A program made the translations under genes and the position numbers. Below the pieces are notes generated by a model. The model was not told the DNA's origin, ran no database searches, and saw nothing but the letters and a program-made list of their open reading frames with translations. DNA of 63,644 nt from Syntrophorhabdales bacterium (GTDB lineage Bacteria; Desulfobacterota; Syntrophorhabdia; Syntrophorhabdales; WCHB1-27): positions 1 through 63,644 of the forward strand of contig DATKNH010000073.1 in assembly GCA_035541455.1 (NCBI GenBank), given 5' to 3'. Below, in pieces: positions 27,190 through 37,979 of this stretch (position 1 is its first letter; every line of letters begins with the position of its first letter).

Positions 27190-27714
27190 GTTCTTGTGTC
27201 TTTCGAGTTCGCTGAATACACATCCGCAATAGTTCTGGCGATACATGTTCAACCGCTTTGATTCTGCGACTCCCTCTGGCCAGCCTACCCTGAAGTCCTC
27301 ATACAGGAAGGGCACGTCGTACTCTTCCGAAAGTTCGGTAGCAATAGCAGCGATATCAGTGTGCCTCTGGTACTTGCTGAAAAGGAGTGTTGTTGTCACC
27401 GCGTCGATGCCCCGCTCATTTGCCTGAGCGAAGACCCTGCTCAATCGCGTCCTGTAGCAGAAGAGGCAGCGGTCAAGGCCATAATCGAGAGCTCCTTTCA
27501 AGAACGAATCCAGCTCGTAACTGTCGTCGATTATCAGCGGGAAGGAGACGTCTCTTGCAAACGTGAAAAGCGTGTCTCTGCGCTTTATGAATTCAGAGAA
27601 GGGGTGAATGTTGGGATTAAAAAAATAGCCCGAGACCTCGTGCCCCTGCTCGTGCAGCACACGCAGCGGGTATATGGTGCATGGACCGCAGCAAGTGTGA
27701 AGTAAGATATTCAT
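27178..27714 (-). CDS. queH: epoxyqueuosine reductase QueH
   Basis: QueH reduces epoxyqueuosine to queuosine in tRNA, the last step of the modification, and replaces cobalamin-dependent QueG. The 178-residue protein shows the family cysteines: HTCCGPC at the N-terminus, DRCLFCYRTR in the middle and QNYCGCVFSE at the end, which bind a 4Fe-4S cluster and an additional iron. It ends in a Lys-rich tail. Other queuosine genes are not in the window. Confidence 0.93.
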   Translation of the reverse strand: MNILLHTCCGPCTIYPLRVLHEQGHEVSGYFFNPNIHPFSEFIKRRDTLFTFARDVSFPLIIDDSYELDSFLKGALDYGLDRCLFCYRTRLSRVFAQANERGIDAVTTTLLFSKYQRHTDIAAIATELSEEYDVPFLYEDFRVGWPEGVAESKRLNMYRQNYCGCVFSELERHKNKKK

Positions 27715-27723
27715 CGTATCGCC

Positions 27724-27896
27724 GCGAGTGTCACGAGTTGCGAGGCATGAACAAGAACCTGTTACGAGTTACGAGTTGAAAACAAGGCAACGCTCCATCA
27801 ATGCTCTCTAATGCGCTCCCAGACTTTCTTGAACTCGTAAAGCGTAACTCGAAACCCGTAACCGCATTTTTTTAACTCGCAACTCGCAACGTGTTT
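27724..27896. repeat. folded-back GTTACGA-type 7-base repeat, copy 1
   Basis: Between queH and ppdK. The left arm has GTCACGA, GTTGCGA, then GTTACGA twice; the right arm carries the complementary AACTCGT/AACTCGC words (27831-27889). The block AACAAGAACCTGTTACG is shared with the copy at 60027-60172. No gene seen. Confidence 0.65.
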
Positions 27897-27897
27897 T

Positions 27898-30642
27898 TCA
27901 ACTTTTCTTTTCTTGTATCGCTGCCTGCGCCGCTGCCAGGCGCGCCAGCGTCACCCTGAAAGGAGAGCAGCTGACGTAATTCAAGCCTGCTCTGTGGCAG
28001 AATTTCACCGAGTTCGGCTCTCCGCCGTGCTCCCCGCATATGCCTATCTTCAGGTTCGGACGAGTTTTTCTTCCAAGCTCTACGCCAAGTTTTACCAGCT
28101 TGCCTACACCGCCTTCGTCAAGCCTCTGGAACGGGTCATAGTCCAGAATGTCGTGATCCACATAGTATCTTAGAAACTTTCCCGCATCGTCCCGGCTCAT
28201 GCCGAAGGTGGTCTGCGTCAAATCGTTCGTGCCGAATGAAAAGAATTCGGCCACTTCGGCAATCTCGTCCGCCGTGACCACAGCCCTCGGTATCTCTATC
28301 ATGGTGCCAACCGTGTAATGGACGTCGACACCATATTTCTTGGTCACCTCGATGGCTACCTTGTCGACGACATCCTTCTGGAGTTTGAGCTCGTTCACGT
28401 GACCGACCAGCGGGATCATAATCTCGGGCTTTACGTCGACACCCGATTTTTTAACCTCGCAAGCAGCCTCGAAAATGGCCTGCGCCTGCATCTCTGTGAT
28501 CTCGGGAAAGACTATGCCAAGTCTGCAGCCCCTGTGCCCGAGCATCGGATTTGCCTCGTGGAGGCTTTCGATCTTTAATGTAAGGCGGCTCGCTTTGATG
28601 CCCATCTTCTCCGCCAGTTCTTTAATCTCCTTCTTGGTGTGCGGCAGGAACTCGTGCAGCGGCGGGTCAAGCGTGCGGATAGTCACAGGAAGGCCTTTCA
28701 TTACCTTGAAAAGGCCCGCAAAATCCTCCTTCTGCATGGGTAGAAGCTTTGCGAGGGCTTTCTTTCTTCCTTCGATACTCTCCGCGACGATCATCTCGCG
28801 CACGGCGTCGATCCGTTCGCCCTCAAAGAACATGTGTTCGGTCCGGCAGAGCCCAATCCCCTCCGCGCCAAAAGCGACTGCCAGTGCAGCCTGGTCCGGC
28901 TGGTCCGCGTTGGTCCAGACGCCCAGTTTTCTTGCTTCGTCAGCCCACTGCATCACGAGAGCAAAGGACTGGTACACTTCAGATTCCTCAGGTTTCAATG
29001 TTTTGTCTACGAGTACCCTGAGAACCTCCGAGGGAATGGTCTTTACCTGTCCGACGAATACTTCGCCTGTTGTGCCGTCGATGGAAACATAATCGCCTTC
29101 CTTGACCGTTTTCCCTTTGACGCTGATTGTCTTCTTACGGTAGTCGATATCCAGTTCCCCCACGCCTGCCACGCAGACCTTGCCCATCTGGCGTGCTACC
29201 AGAGCGGCGTGGCTTGTCATGCCGCCGCGGGCAGTGAGGATACCCTGGGCTGCGTTCATCCCGCGGATGTCCTCGGGTGATGTTTCGATTCTCACGAGGA
29301 TAACCTCTTCTTTACGGGCAGCCCAGCTTTCCGCATCCTCTGCATTAAACACCACCTTGCCGGAAGCAGCGCCGGGACCTGCATTGAGCCCTCTCGCCAC
29401 GAGCCGGCCCTCTTTAAGGGCTTTTTCTTTCTCCTTCGGATCGAAGATGGGGCGCAGAATCTGGTTGAGTCCATCGGGATCTATGCGCATCAGCGCCTCT
29501 TCTCTGCTGATGAGCCCTTCCTTTGCCATGTCGACGGCGGCCCTGAACGCAGCGAAGGCGGTGCGCTTGCCGCTCCTTGTCTGGAGCATCCAGAGTTTAC
29601 CTTTCTGAATCGTAAATTCAATGTCCTGCATGTCCCTGTAGTTCTTCTCGAGAATGCCGCGTATTTTCATCAGTTCCGCGTAGGATTCCGGCATCTCTTC
29701 TTCCAGGCTTCGCACCGACGCATCCTTCTTCTGTTTCTTGTTGATGGGAAGCGGTGTTCTGATGCCCGCCACCACATCCTCTCCCTGGGCATTGAGGAGG
29801 TACTCGCCATAGAAGACGTTTTCACCCGTGGCGGGGTTTCTTGTGAAGGCTACACCTGTACCCGAATCCATGCCTATGTTGCCGAAAACCATTGCCTGGA
29901 CGTTGACAGCTGTGCCCCACGATGCAGGGATGTTGTTCAACTGGCGGTATGCTATGGCGCGGGCATTGTTCCACGATTTGAAAACAGCACCGATGGCCCC
30001 CCAGAGTTGCTCCATCGGGTCTTCAGAAAAGGTGACACCCAGCTTTTTCTGGATTGCCCCCTTGAAACGTGCTACAAGGTCTTTCAGATCATCAACGGAA
30101 AATTCCGTATCAAGCTTGATCTTCTTCTGTTTCTTTTTTGCGTCAATGATCTCTTCGAAGGGATCGTGCTCTTCTTTGGTTTCCGGTTTCAAGCCCAGAA
30201 CGACGTCTCCGTACATGGCCACGAACCGCCGGTAGCAGTCGTACGCGAACCATTCGTTCCCCGTGAGTTCGGCAAGGCCTTTGACCGTGGCTTCATTAAG
30301 CCCGAGGTTCAGCACAGTGTCCATCATGCCCGGCATACTGGCGCGCGCACCCGACCGGATGGAGAGAAGGAGCGGGTTCTTCGGGTCGCCGAATTTCATG
30401 CCCATGATCTCTTCAATCTTTTTCAGGTTTGAGGTAACCTCCGTGTCCAGTCCCTCAGGAAAAGTCTGGTTACGTTCGTAAAAAATGGTGCACACCTCTG
30501 TAGTAATGGTAAACCCGGGCGGGACGGGTATTCCGAGGTTGACCATGTCGGCAAGACCTGCGCCTTTGCCGCCGACGAGGTTGCGCAATTTGTCACTGCC
30601 TTCAGCAACGCCTCCGCCGAAAAAGTAGACATACTTGGCCAT
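27898..30642 (-). CDS. ppdK: pyruvate, phosphate dikinase
   Basis: PPDK interconverts pyruvate, ATP and phosphate with PEP, AMP and pyrophosphate; in anaerobes it can serve gluconeogenesis or glycolysis. At 914 residues it is full length: N-terminal ATP-grasp part ([22 protein letters not shown]), phospho-His swivel domain with [16 protein letters not shown] around 475, and a C-terminal PEP/pyruvate TIM barrel ending in [11 protein letters not shown] and VSCSPFRV with the catalytic Cys region. AAGGAGG lies at good distance before the ATG. Flanked on both sides by repeat tracts, it is likely its own unit. Confidence 0.96.
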   Translation of the reverse strand: MAKYVYFFGGGVAEGSDKLRNLVGGKGAGLADMVNLGIPVPPGFTITTEVCTIFYERNQTFPEGLDTEVTSNLKKIEEIMGMKFGDPKNPLLLSIRSGARASMPGMMDTVLNLGLNEATVKGLAELTGNEWFAYDCYRRFVAMYGDVVLGLKPETKEEHDPFEEIIDAKKKQKKIKLDTEFSVDDLKDLVARFKGAIQKKLGVTFSEDPMEQLWGAIGAVFKSWNNARAIAYRQLNNIPASWGTAVNVQAMVFGNIGMDSGTGVAFTRNPATGENVFYGEYLLNAQGEDVVAGIRTPLPINKKQKKDASVRSLEEEMPESYAELMKIRGILEKNYRDMQDIEFTIQKGKLWMLQTRSGKRTAFAAFRAAVDMAKEGLISREEALMRIDPDGLNQILRPIFDPKEKEKALKEGRLVARGLNAGPGAASGKVVFNAEDAESWAARKEEVILVRIETSPEDIRGMNAAQGILTARGGMTSHAALVARQMGKVCVAGVGELDIDYRKKTISVKGKTVKEGDYVSIDGTTGEVFVGQVKTIPSEVLRVLVDKTLKPEESEVYQSFALVMQWADEARKLGVWTNADQPDQAALAVAFGAEGIGLCRTEHMFFEGERIDAVREMIVAESIEGRKKALAKLLPMQKEDFAGLFKVMKGLPVTIRTLDPPLHEFLPHTKKEIKELAEKMGIKASRLTLKIESLHEANPMLGHRGCRLGIVFPEITEMQAQAIFEAACEVKKSGVDVKPEIMIPLVGHVNELKLQKDVVDKVAIEVTKKYGVDVHYTVGTMIEIPRAVVTADEIAEVAEFFSFGTNDLTQTTFGMSRDDAGKFLRYYVDHDILDYDPFQRLDEGGVGKLVKLGVELGRKTRPNLKIGICGEHGGEPNSVKFCHRAGLNYVSCSPFRVTLARLAAAQAAIQEKKS

Positions 30643-30699
30643 CTTCTCCTCCTTATTATTCTCTCAGTTCTTCGATTCAGGCACCGAAACTCCCGGCCT

Positions 30700-30757
30700 C
30701 AGACATTAGACCATAGACATAAGTCTGAAGCTACTGAAAAGTATGAGGTCTAAGGTT
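30700..30757. repeat. 7-base tract (word TAGACAT) between glyS and ppdK
   Basis: CAGACAT, TAGACCA, TAGACAT, AAGTCTG run contiguously (30700-30727). TTAGACC in the tract is complementary to GGTCTAA near 30748, giving a small foldback. Confidence 0.55.
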
Positions 30758-30779
30758 GAGTGTCCGAATTATGTATGTT

Positions 30780-32867
30780 CTAGCTGGACGCCCTGGAAAT
30801 CTCTTCTACCCGGATCTTCGAGAAATCACCATAGACCAGGAACATGTCTTTGATTTTAGTCAGTAGCGCAAGGCGATTCGATCTTACGCGCTCGTCATCC
30901 ACCATTACGAACACCTTATCAAAATACCGGTCAATGGTCTCCTTAAAACCAACGAGAAGGGCAAGGGCTGCCTCGTATTCCCGGGCACGCATCGCAGCGA
31001 GGAAGGGCTCGCGCTTTTCCGAGTAAAGCCGGAACAGATCCTGCTCTTCTCCTTCTGCCAGCAGTCCGCTCTCGATATCTGCGCTATCCGTTAGGTTCTT
31101 TGTGATGTTGTAGACGCGTTTGAATCCAACCATGAGCCGGACGAAATCCTCGATCGATTTCTGGGTTTCGAGCGCAGTGAGCCTCATGAAGCCATCATAG
31201 ATGTCGTCTGCCGTGGTCGGCAGGACGCTGTTGACGAATTCCTGGTTGTGGCCTTCTTCGATCATGGAGAATTTGAAGCGTGTCAGGATAAAGTCCGTCA
31301 GTGTCTGCCGCACGGCCTCCAGCGCAAGTTTGCCTTTTGCTTCTACCGCGTCATGCCCCATGCTGATCAACTCCTGCAATGGGAGATGCAGTGAGCGGCT
31401 GATGAGAATCCTGATCACGCCTAGGGCCTGCCTTCTCAAGGCGAACGGATCAAGATTGCCGGTTGGTGTGATGCCGACGGAGAAGAAGGCGGCCATCGTG
31501 TCCATCTTGTCCGCAAGGGCCATGACCACTCCAAGTTCTGATTCGGGCAGAGCGCCACCCACGCCGACAGGATAATAATGTTCCTCGATTGACCGGGCAA
31601 CGCCTTCCTTTTCTTTATTCGCCAGAGCGTAAATCCTGCCCATGATGCCCTGCAATTCCGGGAATTCGCCCACCATGTGGGTGAGCAGATCCGCCTTCAG
31701 CAATAGAGAAGCCCTGGCCGCATCCTGCGAGTCGACACCCGTCTTTCCACAGATAAAAAGAGCAATCTGCTTGACCCTCTCTGATTTGTCCTTTAAACTC
31801 CCGAGGCGTTCGTGGAATACCACTGCGGAGAGCTTCTCGTAGAGGGTTTCCAGTTTTATCTTCTTGTCCTCTTGAAAAAAGAAACGGGCGTCAGCAAGGC
31901 GTGCGCGCAGCACCTTCTCATTGCCGTGAATCACCTGCTCTGGGTCCCTGGGCAAGGTATTCGCGAAGAAGATAAAGGCAGGCAGCAGTTTTTCATCAGA
32001 TCCCTGCAGGGGTATGTAACGCTGATGACCCTTCATCACATTGACCAGTGCAGCTCTGGGGAGGTCAAGGTATTCCGTTTCGAATCTGCCCATCAAAGCG
32101 TATGGGTATTCTGTGATGTAGAGAATCTCTTGAATGAGTGCATCATCAGTTACCGCCTTGCCGTTCGCACTGTCTTCGACGGCACGGATACCCTCCATCA
32201 TTATGGCGAGTCTCTCTTGCTCATTGACAATCACGTAAGCAGATTTGAGTTCTTCCAGGTAGCAGGGCGGATCGGGGACTGTAATCAGACTCTTCGCGAG
32301 GAAGCGGTGGCCGCGTGACGTGTTGCCGCTGGTTATTCCAGCAATAGAGAAGGGAATTACAGTGGTGCCCAGGAGTGCGAGCAGCCACTGGATAGGACGG
32401 GCAAATTCGAAATCACCCGCACCCCAGCGCATCCTCTTGGGAAAAGGTATCCGTCCAATCAGCCCGCCGAGTAATTCAGGAAGCACCTCCAGGCTGCTCT
32501 TTCCTGTCTCCATCTTTTCCACGCAGATCAGCTCATTTGCCTCTTTCTTACGTATTTTCAGCTCCGAGACATCCACCCCTTGTGACTTAGCAAAACCCGT
32601 GGCTGCAGGCAGAGGCTTGCCCGCTCCGTCAAACGCTTTCGCTGCCGGCGGACCATACTTTATCGTAACGATATCCCGCTGGGTCTCCGACATGTCATCG
32701 ACCAGGACAGCTATTCTTCGCGGTGTCGCATAAATAGTTATCGGGCCATGGTCGAGGCGCGCCGCATCAAGGCTCTCATTCAACGCTTTGAGCAACCCTT
32801 CTTTGGCAGGCTGAATGAATCGGGCAGGAAGTTCCTCCACACCTATCTCGAAAAGGAAAGGTTTCAC
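30780..32867 (-). CDS. glyS: glycyl-tRNA synthetase beta subunit
   Basis: The beta chain of the alpha2beta2 bacterial glycyl-tRNA synthetase, needed for tRNA binding. [13 protein letters not shown] opens the family sequence, with [53 protein letters not shown] and the C-terminal DALR-like helices. The frame runs further upstream, but the GTG at 32867 overlaps the glyQ stop (GTGA) and starts exactly where homologues do. It gives 695 residues, a normal length. Confidence 0.95.
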   Translation of the reverse strand: MKPFLFEIGVEELPARFIQPAKEGLLKALNESLDAARLDHGPITIYATPRRIAVLVDDMSETQRDIVTIKYGPPAAKAFDGAGKPLPAATGFAKSQGVDVSELKIRKKEANELICVEKMETGKSSLEVLPELLGGLIGRIPFPKRMRWGAGDFEFARPIQWLLALLGTTVIPFSIAGITSGNTSRGHRFLAKSLITVPDPPCYLEELKSAYVIVNEQERLAIMMEGIRAVEDSANGKAVTDDALIQEILYITEYPYALMGRFETEYLDLPRAALVNVMKGHQRYIPLQGSDEKLLPAFIFFANTLPRDPEQVIHGNEKVLRARLADARFFFQEDKKIKLETLYEKLSAVVFHERLGSLKDKSERVKQIALFICGKTGVDSQDAARASLLLKADLLTHMVGEFPELQGIMGRIYALANKEKEGVARSIEEHYYPVGVGGALPESELGVVMALADKMDTMAAFFSVGITPTGNLDPFALRRQALGVIRILISRSLHLPLQELISMGHDAVEAKGKLALEAVRQTLTDFILTRFKFSMIEEGHNQEFVNSVLPTTADDIYDGFMRLTALETQKSIEDFVRLMVGFKRVYNITKNLTDSADIESGLLAEGEEQDLFRLYSEKREPFLAAMRAREYEAALALLVGFKETIDRYFDKVFVMVDDERVRSNRLALLTKIKDMFLVYGDFSKIRVEEISRASS

Positions 32868-33766
32868 GATGCTGTTCGTCCTAACAGGGGGTAGCCGAGC
32901 TCTTCTCTTTTCTTCACGTACAGCTCTGCGCAAAGTTTCGCAAGGTTCCTGACACGGGCTATATAGTTTGTGCGCTCGGCAACACTCAACGCCCCACGCG
33001 CATCAAGCAGGTTAAACACATGTGAACACTTCAGGCAAAAATCGTAAGCCGGCAGCGCCAGTTCCCTCGTGCGGTTCACCTTCCGGCTTTCAGCCTCGTA
33101 CTGGTCAAAGAGCGCCCTGAGCATGTCGCTGTCCGCCTCTTCGAAGTTGTATGTAGAGAACTCTCGCTCTGTCTCGAGGTGCACGTCCCCGTACAGAATA
33201 TCCTTGTTCCACCTGATGTTGAAAACATTATCGACGTCCTGCAGGTACATGGCTATGCGCTCCGTACCATAGGTGATTTCAACGCTGACCGGCGACAGAT
33301 CAATGCCGCCTACCTGCTGGAAATAGGTGAATTGCGTTATCTCCATGCCGTCCAGCCAGACCTCCCAGCCCAATCCCCATGCGCCGAGAGTCGGTGATTC
33401 CCAGTCATCCTCTACAAAACGTATGTCGTGAAGCGACGGATCAATGCCGAAAGAGCGCAAACTCTCCAGGTACATATCCTGGATGTCTGCGGGCGAGGGC
33501 TTCATGATGACCTGGAATTGGTAATAATGCTGCAGCCTGTTTGGATTTTCACCATACCGCCCGTCCGTGGGGCGTCGCGACGGCTGCACGTAAGCAACAT
33601 TCCAGGGCTCGGGACCTAATACTCTTAGGAAGGTAGCGGGATGGAACGTCCCCGCACCGACCTCCAGATCATACGGCTGCTGAATGATGCAGCCTTTGGC
33701 GGCCCAGAATTTTTGAAGTTCGAATATCAGGTCTTGGAAATACACGCTCTTATCCAGTAATAACAC
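32864..33766 (-). CDS. glyQ: glycyl-tRNA synthetase alpha subunit
   Basis: The catalytic class II alpha chain that activates glycine. [64 protein letters not shown] and [18 protein letters not shown] are diagnostic. At 300 residues it is a usual size. It overlaps the recO end by 17 bases and glyS by four, so recO-glyQ-glyS are co-translated. Confidence 0.96.
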   Translation of the reverse strand: MLLLDKSVYFQDLIFELQKFWAAKGCIIQQPYDLEVGAGTFHPATFLRVLGPEPWNVAYVQPSRRPTDGRYGENPNRLQHYYQFQVIMKPSPADIQDMYLESLRSFGIDPSLHDIRFVEDDWESPTLGAWGLGWEVWLDGMEITQFTYFQQVGGIDLSPVSVEITYGTERIAMYLQDVDNVFNIRWNKDILYGDVHLETEREFSTYNFEEADSDMLRALFDQYEAESRKVNRTRELALPAYDFCLKCSHVFNLLDARGALSVAERTNYIARVRNLAKLCAELYVKKREELGYPLLGRTAS

Positions 33767-34529
33767 TTCTTAGAAGCCTGTATGACTTAAACTCGACGGC
33801 GAGATGAAACTTAACAAAATCCTCCAGTACCTCTCTTCCCATCCTGTCAAATACTGGGACACCCGCGCGCGGGTACCCGGCCGCCGCCTCCGCGGGAAAG
33901 CTTGAATCCATCCCGGTCTCGGTCAGATGAAGCATACGCGGGATGAAGCCTTGCGGGTACTGGCGATGTGGAACCGAGCGCGCGCACCCCGTACAGAGGG
34001 TCCCGCCGCGTTCTTTGGAGAAGTAAAGTTTTTCTCCGTCCGACAATGTCTTTCCGCAATGGACACATGCTGAAAGATTGAGCATGTATCCGAGATGGCG
34101 GAGCATCTGGAGTTGATAATATAGTACATCGGTCACCGTGAATTCAACAGTCTTGAGGCTGTCGATGATTCTCTTGAGAGTCTGAAACAGCTGACCGTTT
34201 CGCTGTTTCTCTTTCGTGAGCTTGTCGACAAATTCGGTGAAGAAGCTTGCCGCGCAGATTCGTTTAAGGTTCAATTCGAGTCCGCCGTTTGACTCCCTCA
34301 GGTCAGCGTTCTCAATGCGCACCAGGTTGCTTGTTGGTTTTTCGAAGTACTCGATCAGCACCTGGCTGAACGGCTCCAGTGTATTCATGAATCTCTTCTG
34401 GCTTTTTTTTGCTCCCTTGGCAATACCCGAAACCTTGCCGGAAGACAGGGTGAAGAATCTGACAATTTTGTCCGATTCTCCGAAAAGCCTCGTGGAGAGG
34501 ATGATCGCCTCGTCTTTTACCAGACCCAT
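33750..34529 (-). CDS. recO: DNA repair protein RecO
   Basis: RecO loads RecA with RecR in gap repair. The 259-residue product has the N-terminal OB fold ([22 protein letters not shown]), a helical middle and a zinc site CVHCGKTL...CTGCA. Near the C-terminus a Pro/Gly/Ala-rich stretch ([13 protein letters not shown]) is encoded by ACCCGC-GC-GCGGGTACCCGG, the same palindrome as in intergenic repeats near 6500 and 24860. It may thus be a repeat inserted in frame. The start overlaps the lolA stop by one base. Confidence 0.9.
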   Translation of the reverse strand: MGLVKDEAIILSTRLFGESDKIVRFFTLSSGKVSGIAKGAKKSQKRFMNTLEPFSQVLIEYFEKPTSNLVRIENADLRESNGGLELNLKRICAASFFTEFVDKLTKEKQRNGQLFQTLKRIIDSLKTVEFTVTDVLYYQLQMLRHLGYMLNLSACVHCGKTLSDGEKLYFSKERGGTLCTGCARSVPHRQYPQGFIPRMLHLTETGMDSSFPAEAAAGYPRAGVPVFDRMGREVLEDFVKFHLAVEFKSYRLLRSVITG

Positions 34530-35254
34530 TACCGTTCCATGATTTCCTTTTTTCCGGGATTAAAGATGAAAAGAGCATCATCAAGGGGCTTGTTGACCTT
34601 TACCGACGAGAACGACAGGGTATTGGTATTTCCCGTGACCTCTGTGATCTCGATCCTGCTGACCAGGTATTTGGCGTCGGCCCATATGCGGGCCTCTTTG
34701 AGCATCCCCTCCTTCTTGGGGGCAAGGAGAAACATGAAGCCCTCTTTATCCTGGGCCACCTCCCGGATGGTGAAATAATCATCCAGCTTCGATATATCTT
34801 CCACAAGGTCAAGGAAGCTCCCCTGCACCTTATTCCTGTCCACTCTCTCCCTTATAACGAAGGATTGCTCTTCATCTGCCTGCCACAAAGCTTTACCATC
34901 GTACAGAAATACTTTCCTGTTCGGGCTCGTATATTTCCAGAGAAACCCCTTGCCGCGTTTGTAGTAGAACTCGCCCTTTGATTCCCTTTCCCGTTTCAGA
35001 GTTGCTATCGTTATCGTCTGGTTGAAACGAGCCTCCACTGTCTGGATCCCTGCATAGGTCTTCTTAAGTGTGTCAATGGCATCAGCGCATACAGGCGCGG
35101 CCTGAAAGAGTGCAATCAGGCACACGAGTAAACCGATCGCCGCGCCAGTGGTTGACGGTTGACGGTTGACGGTTGACGGTGACCCGTGGACGGGACACCA
35201 TCCTGATCTTTGGCGGTCAACTGTCGACTGGGGACTGGCAACTGTTCTTGTCAT
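34529..35254 (-). CDS. lolA: LolA-like outer-membrane lipoprotein carrier with repeat-encoded N-terminus
   Basis: A periplasmic carrier that shuttles lipoproteins from LolCDE to the outer membrane. After a hydrophobic segment (about 38-58, GAAIGLLVCLIALFQ...ADA) the LolA fold begins: IQTVEARFNQTI, KGEFYYKRGKGFLWKYTSPNRKVFLYDGKALW. The ATG overlaps the ftsK stop (ATGA). The first 40 residues before the signal helix are unusually long and come from a foldback of GTTGACG heptamers; GTG inside the signal helix is the only alternative start and would lose the charged n-region. A one-unit change in the 7-base tract would shift the frame ahead of the mature protein. Confidence 0.83.
   Translation of the reverse strand: MTRTVASPQSTVDRQRSGWCPVHGSPSTVNRQPSTTGAAIGLLVCLIALFQAAPVCADAIDTLKKTYAGIQTVEARFNQTITIATLKRERESKGEFYYKRGKGFLWKYTSPNRKVFLYDGKALWQADEEQSFVIRERVDRNKVQGSFLDLVEDISKLDDYFTIREVAQDKEGFMFLLAPKKEGMLKEARIWADAKYLVSRIEITEVTGNTNTLSFSSVKVNKPLDDALFIFNPGKKEIMER
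35151..35243. repeat. folded-back 7-base repeat (4 x GTTGACG) inside the lolA 5' coding region
   Basis: Four perfect GTTGACG copies (35151-35178) form one arm. GGTCAAC, TGTCGAC, TGGGGAC, TGGCAAC (about 35215-35242) is the complementary, more degenerate arm. Both are in the reading frame of lolA. Confidence 0.75.
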
Positions 35255-37284
35255 TTTCTTTTGAGTACCTCTCTCGGCTTCACGCCTGTGGCAGGACCAA
35301 CCACGCCTTCCTGCTCCATGCGTTCCACAATGCGGGCAGCCCTGTTATAACCGATACGAAATCGCCTCTGGATCATGCTGATGGAGGCTTCGCCCCGTTC
35401 GGAAACGAAGTCGACTGCTTCCTGGTATTTCTCATCATCGATCTCATCTTCGGCGCCGGATTCCTCCTTCTCCTCGAGGATCTCGTGATGATACGCGGGT
35501 GCTCCCTGTGTTTTCAGGAATTCCACAATTCTTTTTATCTCGCCTTCTGAGACGAAAGGCGCATGGATTCGCTGCAGTCGGCCAAGCCCCGGGCTCAAAA
35601 AGAGCATGTCCCCGTATCCGAGCAGGCTCTCCGCGCCATTGGAATCGAGGATGGTTCGGGAGTCCACCTTGGATGAGACTTGAAAGGAAATCCGGGCTGG
35701 AAAATTAGCCTTGATGATACCGGTGAGCACATCAACGGAGGGCCGCTGCGTCGCAAGAATCAGGTGTATGCCGGACGCCCGCGCCATCTGCGCCAGACGG
35801 GCTATATACTCTTCGACCTCTCTCGACGAGACCATCATCAGGTCTGCAAGCTCGTCGATAACCACCACAATATAAGGTATGCTGCCTGCTTCCTGCCGCC
35901 CCATTTTCTGATTGTATTTTTCGATATTGCGAACACCCTGCTCGGCCATTACCGCATAGCGTCTCTCCATCTCGTCGATGAGCCAGCGCAACGCGGTCTT
36001 CGCGTTCTTCGCGGTGGTGACCACAGGGAGGAGAAGGTGAGGGATGCCCTCGTAAAAAGAGAGTTCCAGCATCTTGAGGTCTATCATGAGAAACCGCACA
36101 GCCATGGGTGTGGCCCTGAAGAGCACGCTGCAGATCATTGAGTTGAGCGACACGCTCTTGCCCGAGCCTGTGGAACCGGCAACGAGCAGGTGGGGCATCT
36201 TGGTCAGTTCTGCCACAAAAGGTTCGCCCGCGATCGTCTTGCCGAGGGCAAGGGCAAGAAACATCTTAGAGGCAGAAAAAAGATCAGATTCTATTATCTC
36301 GCGGAGATAGACTGTCTGTCGAACCTTGTTCGGGATCTCTATGCCCACCACCGATTTCCCCGGGATGGGCGCCACGATCCTTATAGAGACCGCGCTCAAG
36401 GCCATAGCGAGATCGTCCGACAGGTTTGATATTCTGCTCACCTTTATCCCGGGAGCCGGCTCGAATTCATACATCGTCACCACGGGGCCCGGTCGCACCT
36501 CAGTGACTTTTCCATCTATCCCGTAGTCTTTCAATTTCTTTTCGAGGATGCGTGCGTTTGCCTGGATGGACTCCCTGTCGACCTTCATTTCCCTTTTCTC
36601 AACGGTATCAAGAAGCGAGACAGACGGCAGCTTGTACGGTCCTATGTCCTTGACGAATTCAAAGGTCTCCTGGATCTGCTGCTTTCGATCCTCTTTGGGA
36701 GGTGGTGGCGGCTTCGGCTCTTCCACTACCTTGATTTCTTTGGTGCGCTCGACAGATTTTCTTCGCGCCATCCTCTTCTCGAGCACCGAAAGCAGGGGAA
36801 CCTGCACGATAAGAAAAAGGGATATGACGAACATGATGGTCGAGATAAGAATGCTGCCGAACCTGCTGAACACATTCAACAGCGTACGCTCCAGGAGGAG
36901 CCCAAGCAGACCGGAAAAAGGTATTGAAACCGTTCTGACCTGCAATTTTCCAAATAGGACCTGCAGCAGCATCGACAATGAGATGAAAAGGAGCACGATC
37001 CCCGAGGCGAGAAGAAGCGGGTGGGGAAGACTCTTCTTCTTGATGTGCACGCCTGCAAAAAAGAGGAGGCATGCTGCAAGAAGATAGCTCATGAAGCCGA
37101 AGAGTTGGATCAGCGTATCCGACGTGTACGAGCCTGCTTTGCCGCATAGATTCTTGACAGGAGCCGAGGAGATAGTGTTGATGGACGGATCAAAAGGATG
37201 ATACGAGACAAGGCTCGCCATAATAAAAAGAAAAAGCCCGAGCAAGCCTATGCCAATTATCTCTTTTTTCAGTTCTTCTGACAT
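35251..37284 (-). CDS. ftsK: DNA translocase FtsK/SpoIIIE
   Basis: A membrane-anchored hexameric ATPase that pumps DNA toward dif during division. Four membrane helices (about 10-165), a short Pro-rich linker near 190-200 (much shorter than in E. coli), the alpha/beta motor with Walker A GSTGSGKS at 370-377 and VVIDELADLMM Walker B, and a C-terminal gamma winged helix (SISMIQRRFRIGYNRAARIVERME) for KOPS recognition. Length 677 is typical for compact FtsK. It overlaps plsC by 16 bases and lolA by four. Confidence 0.95.
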   Translation of the reverse strand: MSEELKKEIIGIGLLGLFLFIMASLVSYHPFDPSINTISSAPVKNLCGKAGSYTSDTLIQLFGFMSYLLAACLLFFAGVHIKKKSLPHPLLLASGIVLLFISLSMLLQVLFGKLQVRTVSIPFSGLLGLLLERTLLNVFSRFGSILISTIMFVISLFLIVQVPLLSVLEKRMARRKSVERTKEIKVVEEPKPPPPPKEDRKQQIQETFEFVKDIGPYKLPSVSLLDTVEKREMKVDRESIQANARILEKKLKDYGIDGKVTEVRPGPVVTMYEFEPAPGIKVSRISNLSDDLAMALSAVSIRIVAPIPGKSVVGIEIPNKVRQTVYLREIIESDLFSASKMFLALALGKTIAGEPFVAELTKMPHLLVAGSTGSGKSVSLNSMICSVLFRATPMAVRFLMIDLKMLELSFYEGIPHLLLPVVTTAKNAKTALRWLIDEMERRYAVMAEQGVRNIEKYNQKMGRQEAGSIPYIVVVIDELADLMMVSSREVEEYIARLAQMARASGIHLILATQRPSVDVLTGIIKANFPARISFQVSSKVDSRTILDSNGAESLLGYGDMLFLSPGLGRLQRIHAPFVSEGEIKRIVEFLKTQGAPAYHHEILEEKEESGAEDEIDDEKYQEAVDFVSERGEASISMIQRRFRIGYNRAARIVERMEQEGVVGPATGVKPREVLKRK

Positions 37285-37976
37285 GCAGTTAACCGTTCGA
37301 TCGCAGCCCGCACCTGGTCCACCACTTCTGCTTTGTAGGAGACGCCTTGCCCGGCTACAGACATTGGTTCACCGAGGTGTATGGAAACGGTGCCCGTTTG
37401 AACCGGCACCTGGTATCCTTCAGGCTGAAGGAGAGAAGTGCCGCAGATACCCACGGGCACTATAGGCACGCGCGCTTTCATAGCGAGAGAAAAGACGCCC
37501 TTCTTAAAGGGGAGCAGTTTGCCATCCACGCTCCGCGTGCCCTCGGGGAAGACGAGTATGTTGGTGCCACTCTGTATCCGTTGAGCTGCTTCGTCCATCG
37601 CCTTCAGCGCTCTCCTGGGATTGTCCCTGTCGAGGCTTATGTAGCCGGCCCGCTTGATTGCCCATCCGAACACAGGGATCAGGAAGAGAGATCTCTTAGC
37701 GACGAACTTGAACGAGAAGGGAAGGGAGGCAAGCAGCACATGTATGTCGAGTGCGCTTTGATGGTTGCACATGAACACATAGGGGGGATTCGTAACTCTA
37801 TCGAGCCCGGTCACAGAAACCGTGATGCCCCCGATCCTCAGGTAGATGTGAGCCCACAGACGCGCTATTTTGTGGATGGTTGCCCCTCCTTTGTCGAAGG
37901 GAACAGTACAAAGGGCAACAAAGGAAAGAATGAGCGTCGTGACAACGAGATTAAGGAAAGAAAGGACTCTCCTCAT
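37269..37976 (-). CDS. plsC: 1-acyl-sn-glycerol-3-phosphate acyltransferase
   Basis: PlsC acylates lysophosphatidate to phosphatidate in membrane lipid synthesis. The 235-residue protein has one or two N-terminal helices and the acyltransferase blocks NHQSALD (HX4D catalytic pair), FVAKRSLFLIPVFG, VFPEGTRS and VPVGICGT. It begins four bases after the cooC stop, within the channel-cooC-plsC-ftsK run. Confidence 0.92.
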   Translation of the reverse strand: MRRVLSFLNLVVTTLILSFVALCTVPFDKGGATIHKIARLWAHIYLRIGGITVSVTGLDRVTNPPYVFMCNHQSALDIHVLLASLPFSFKFVAKRSLFLIPVFGWAIKRAGYISLDRDNPRRALKAMDEAAQRIQSGTNILVFPEGTRSVDGKLLPFKKGVFSLAMKARVPIVPVGICGTSLLQPEGYQVPVQTGTVSIHLGEPMSVAGQGVSYKAEVVDQVRAAIERLTACQKN

Positions 37977-37979
37977 TTC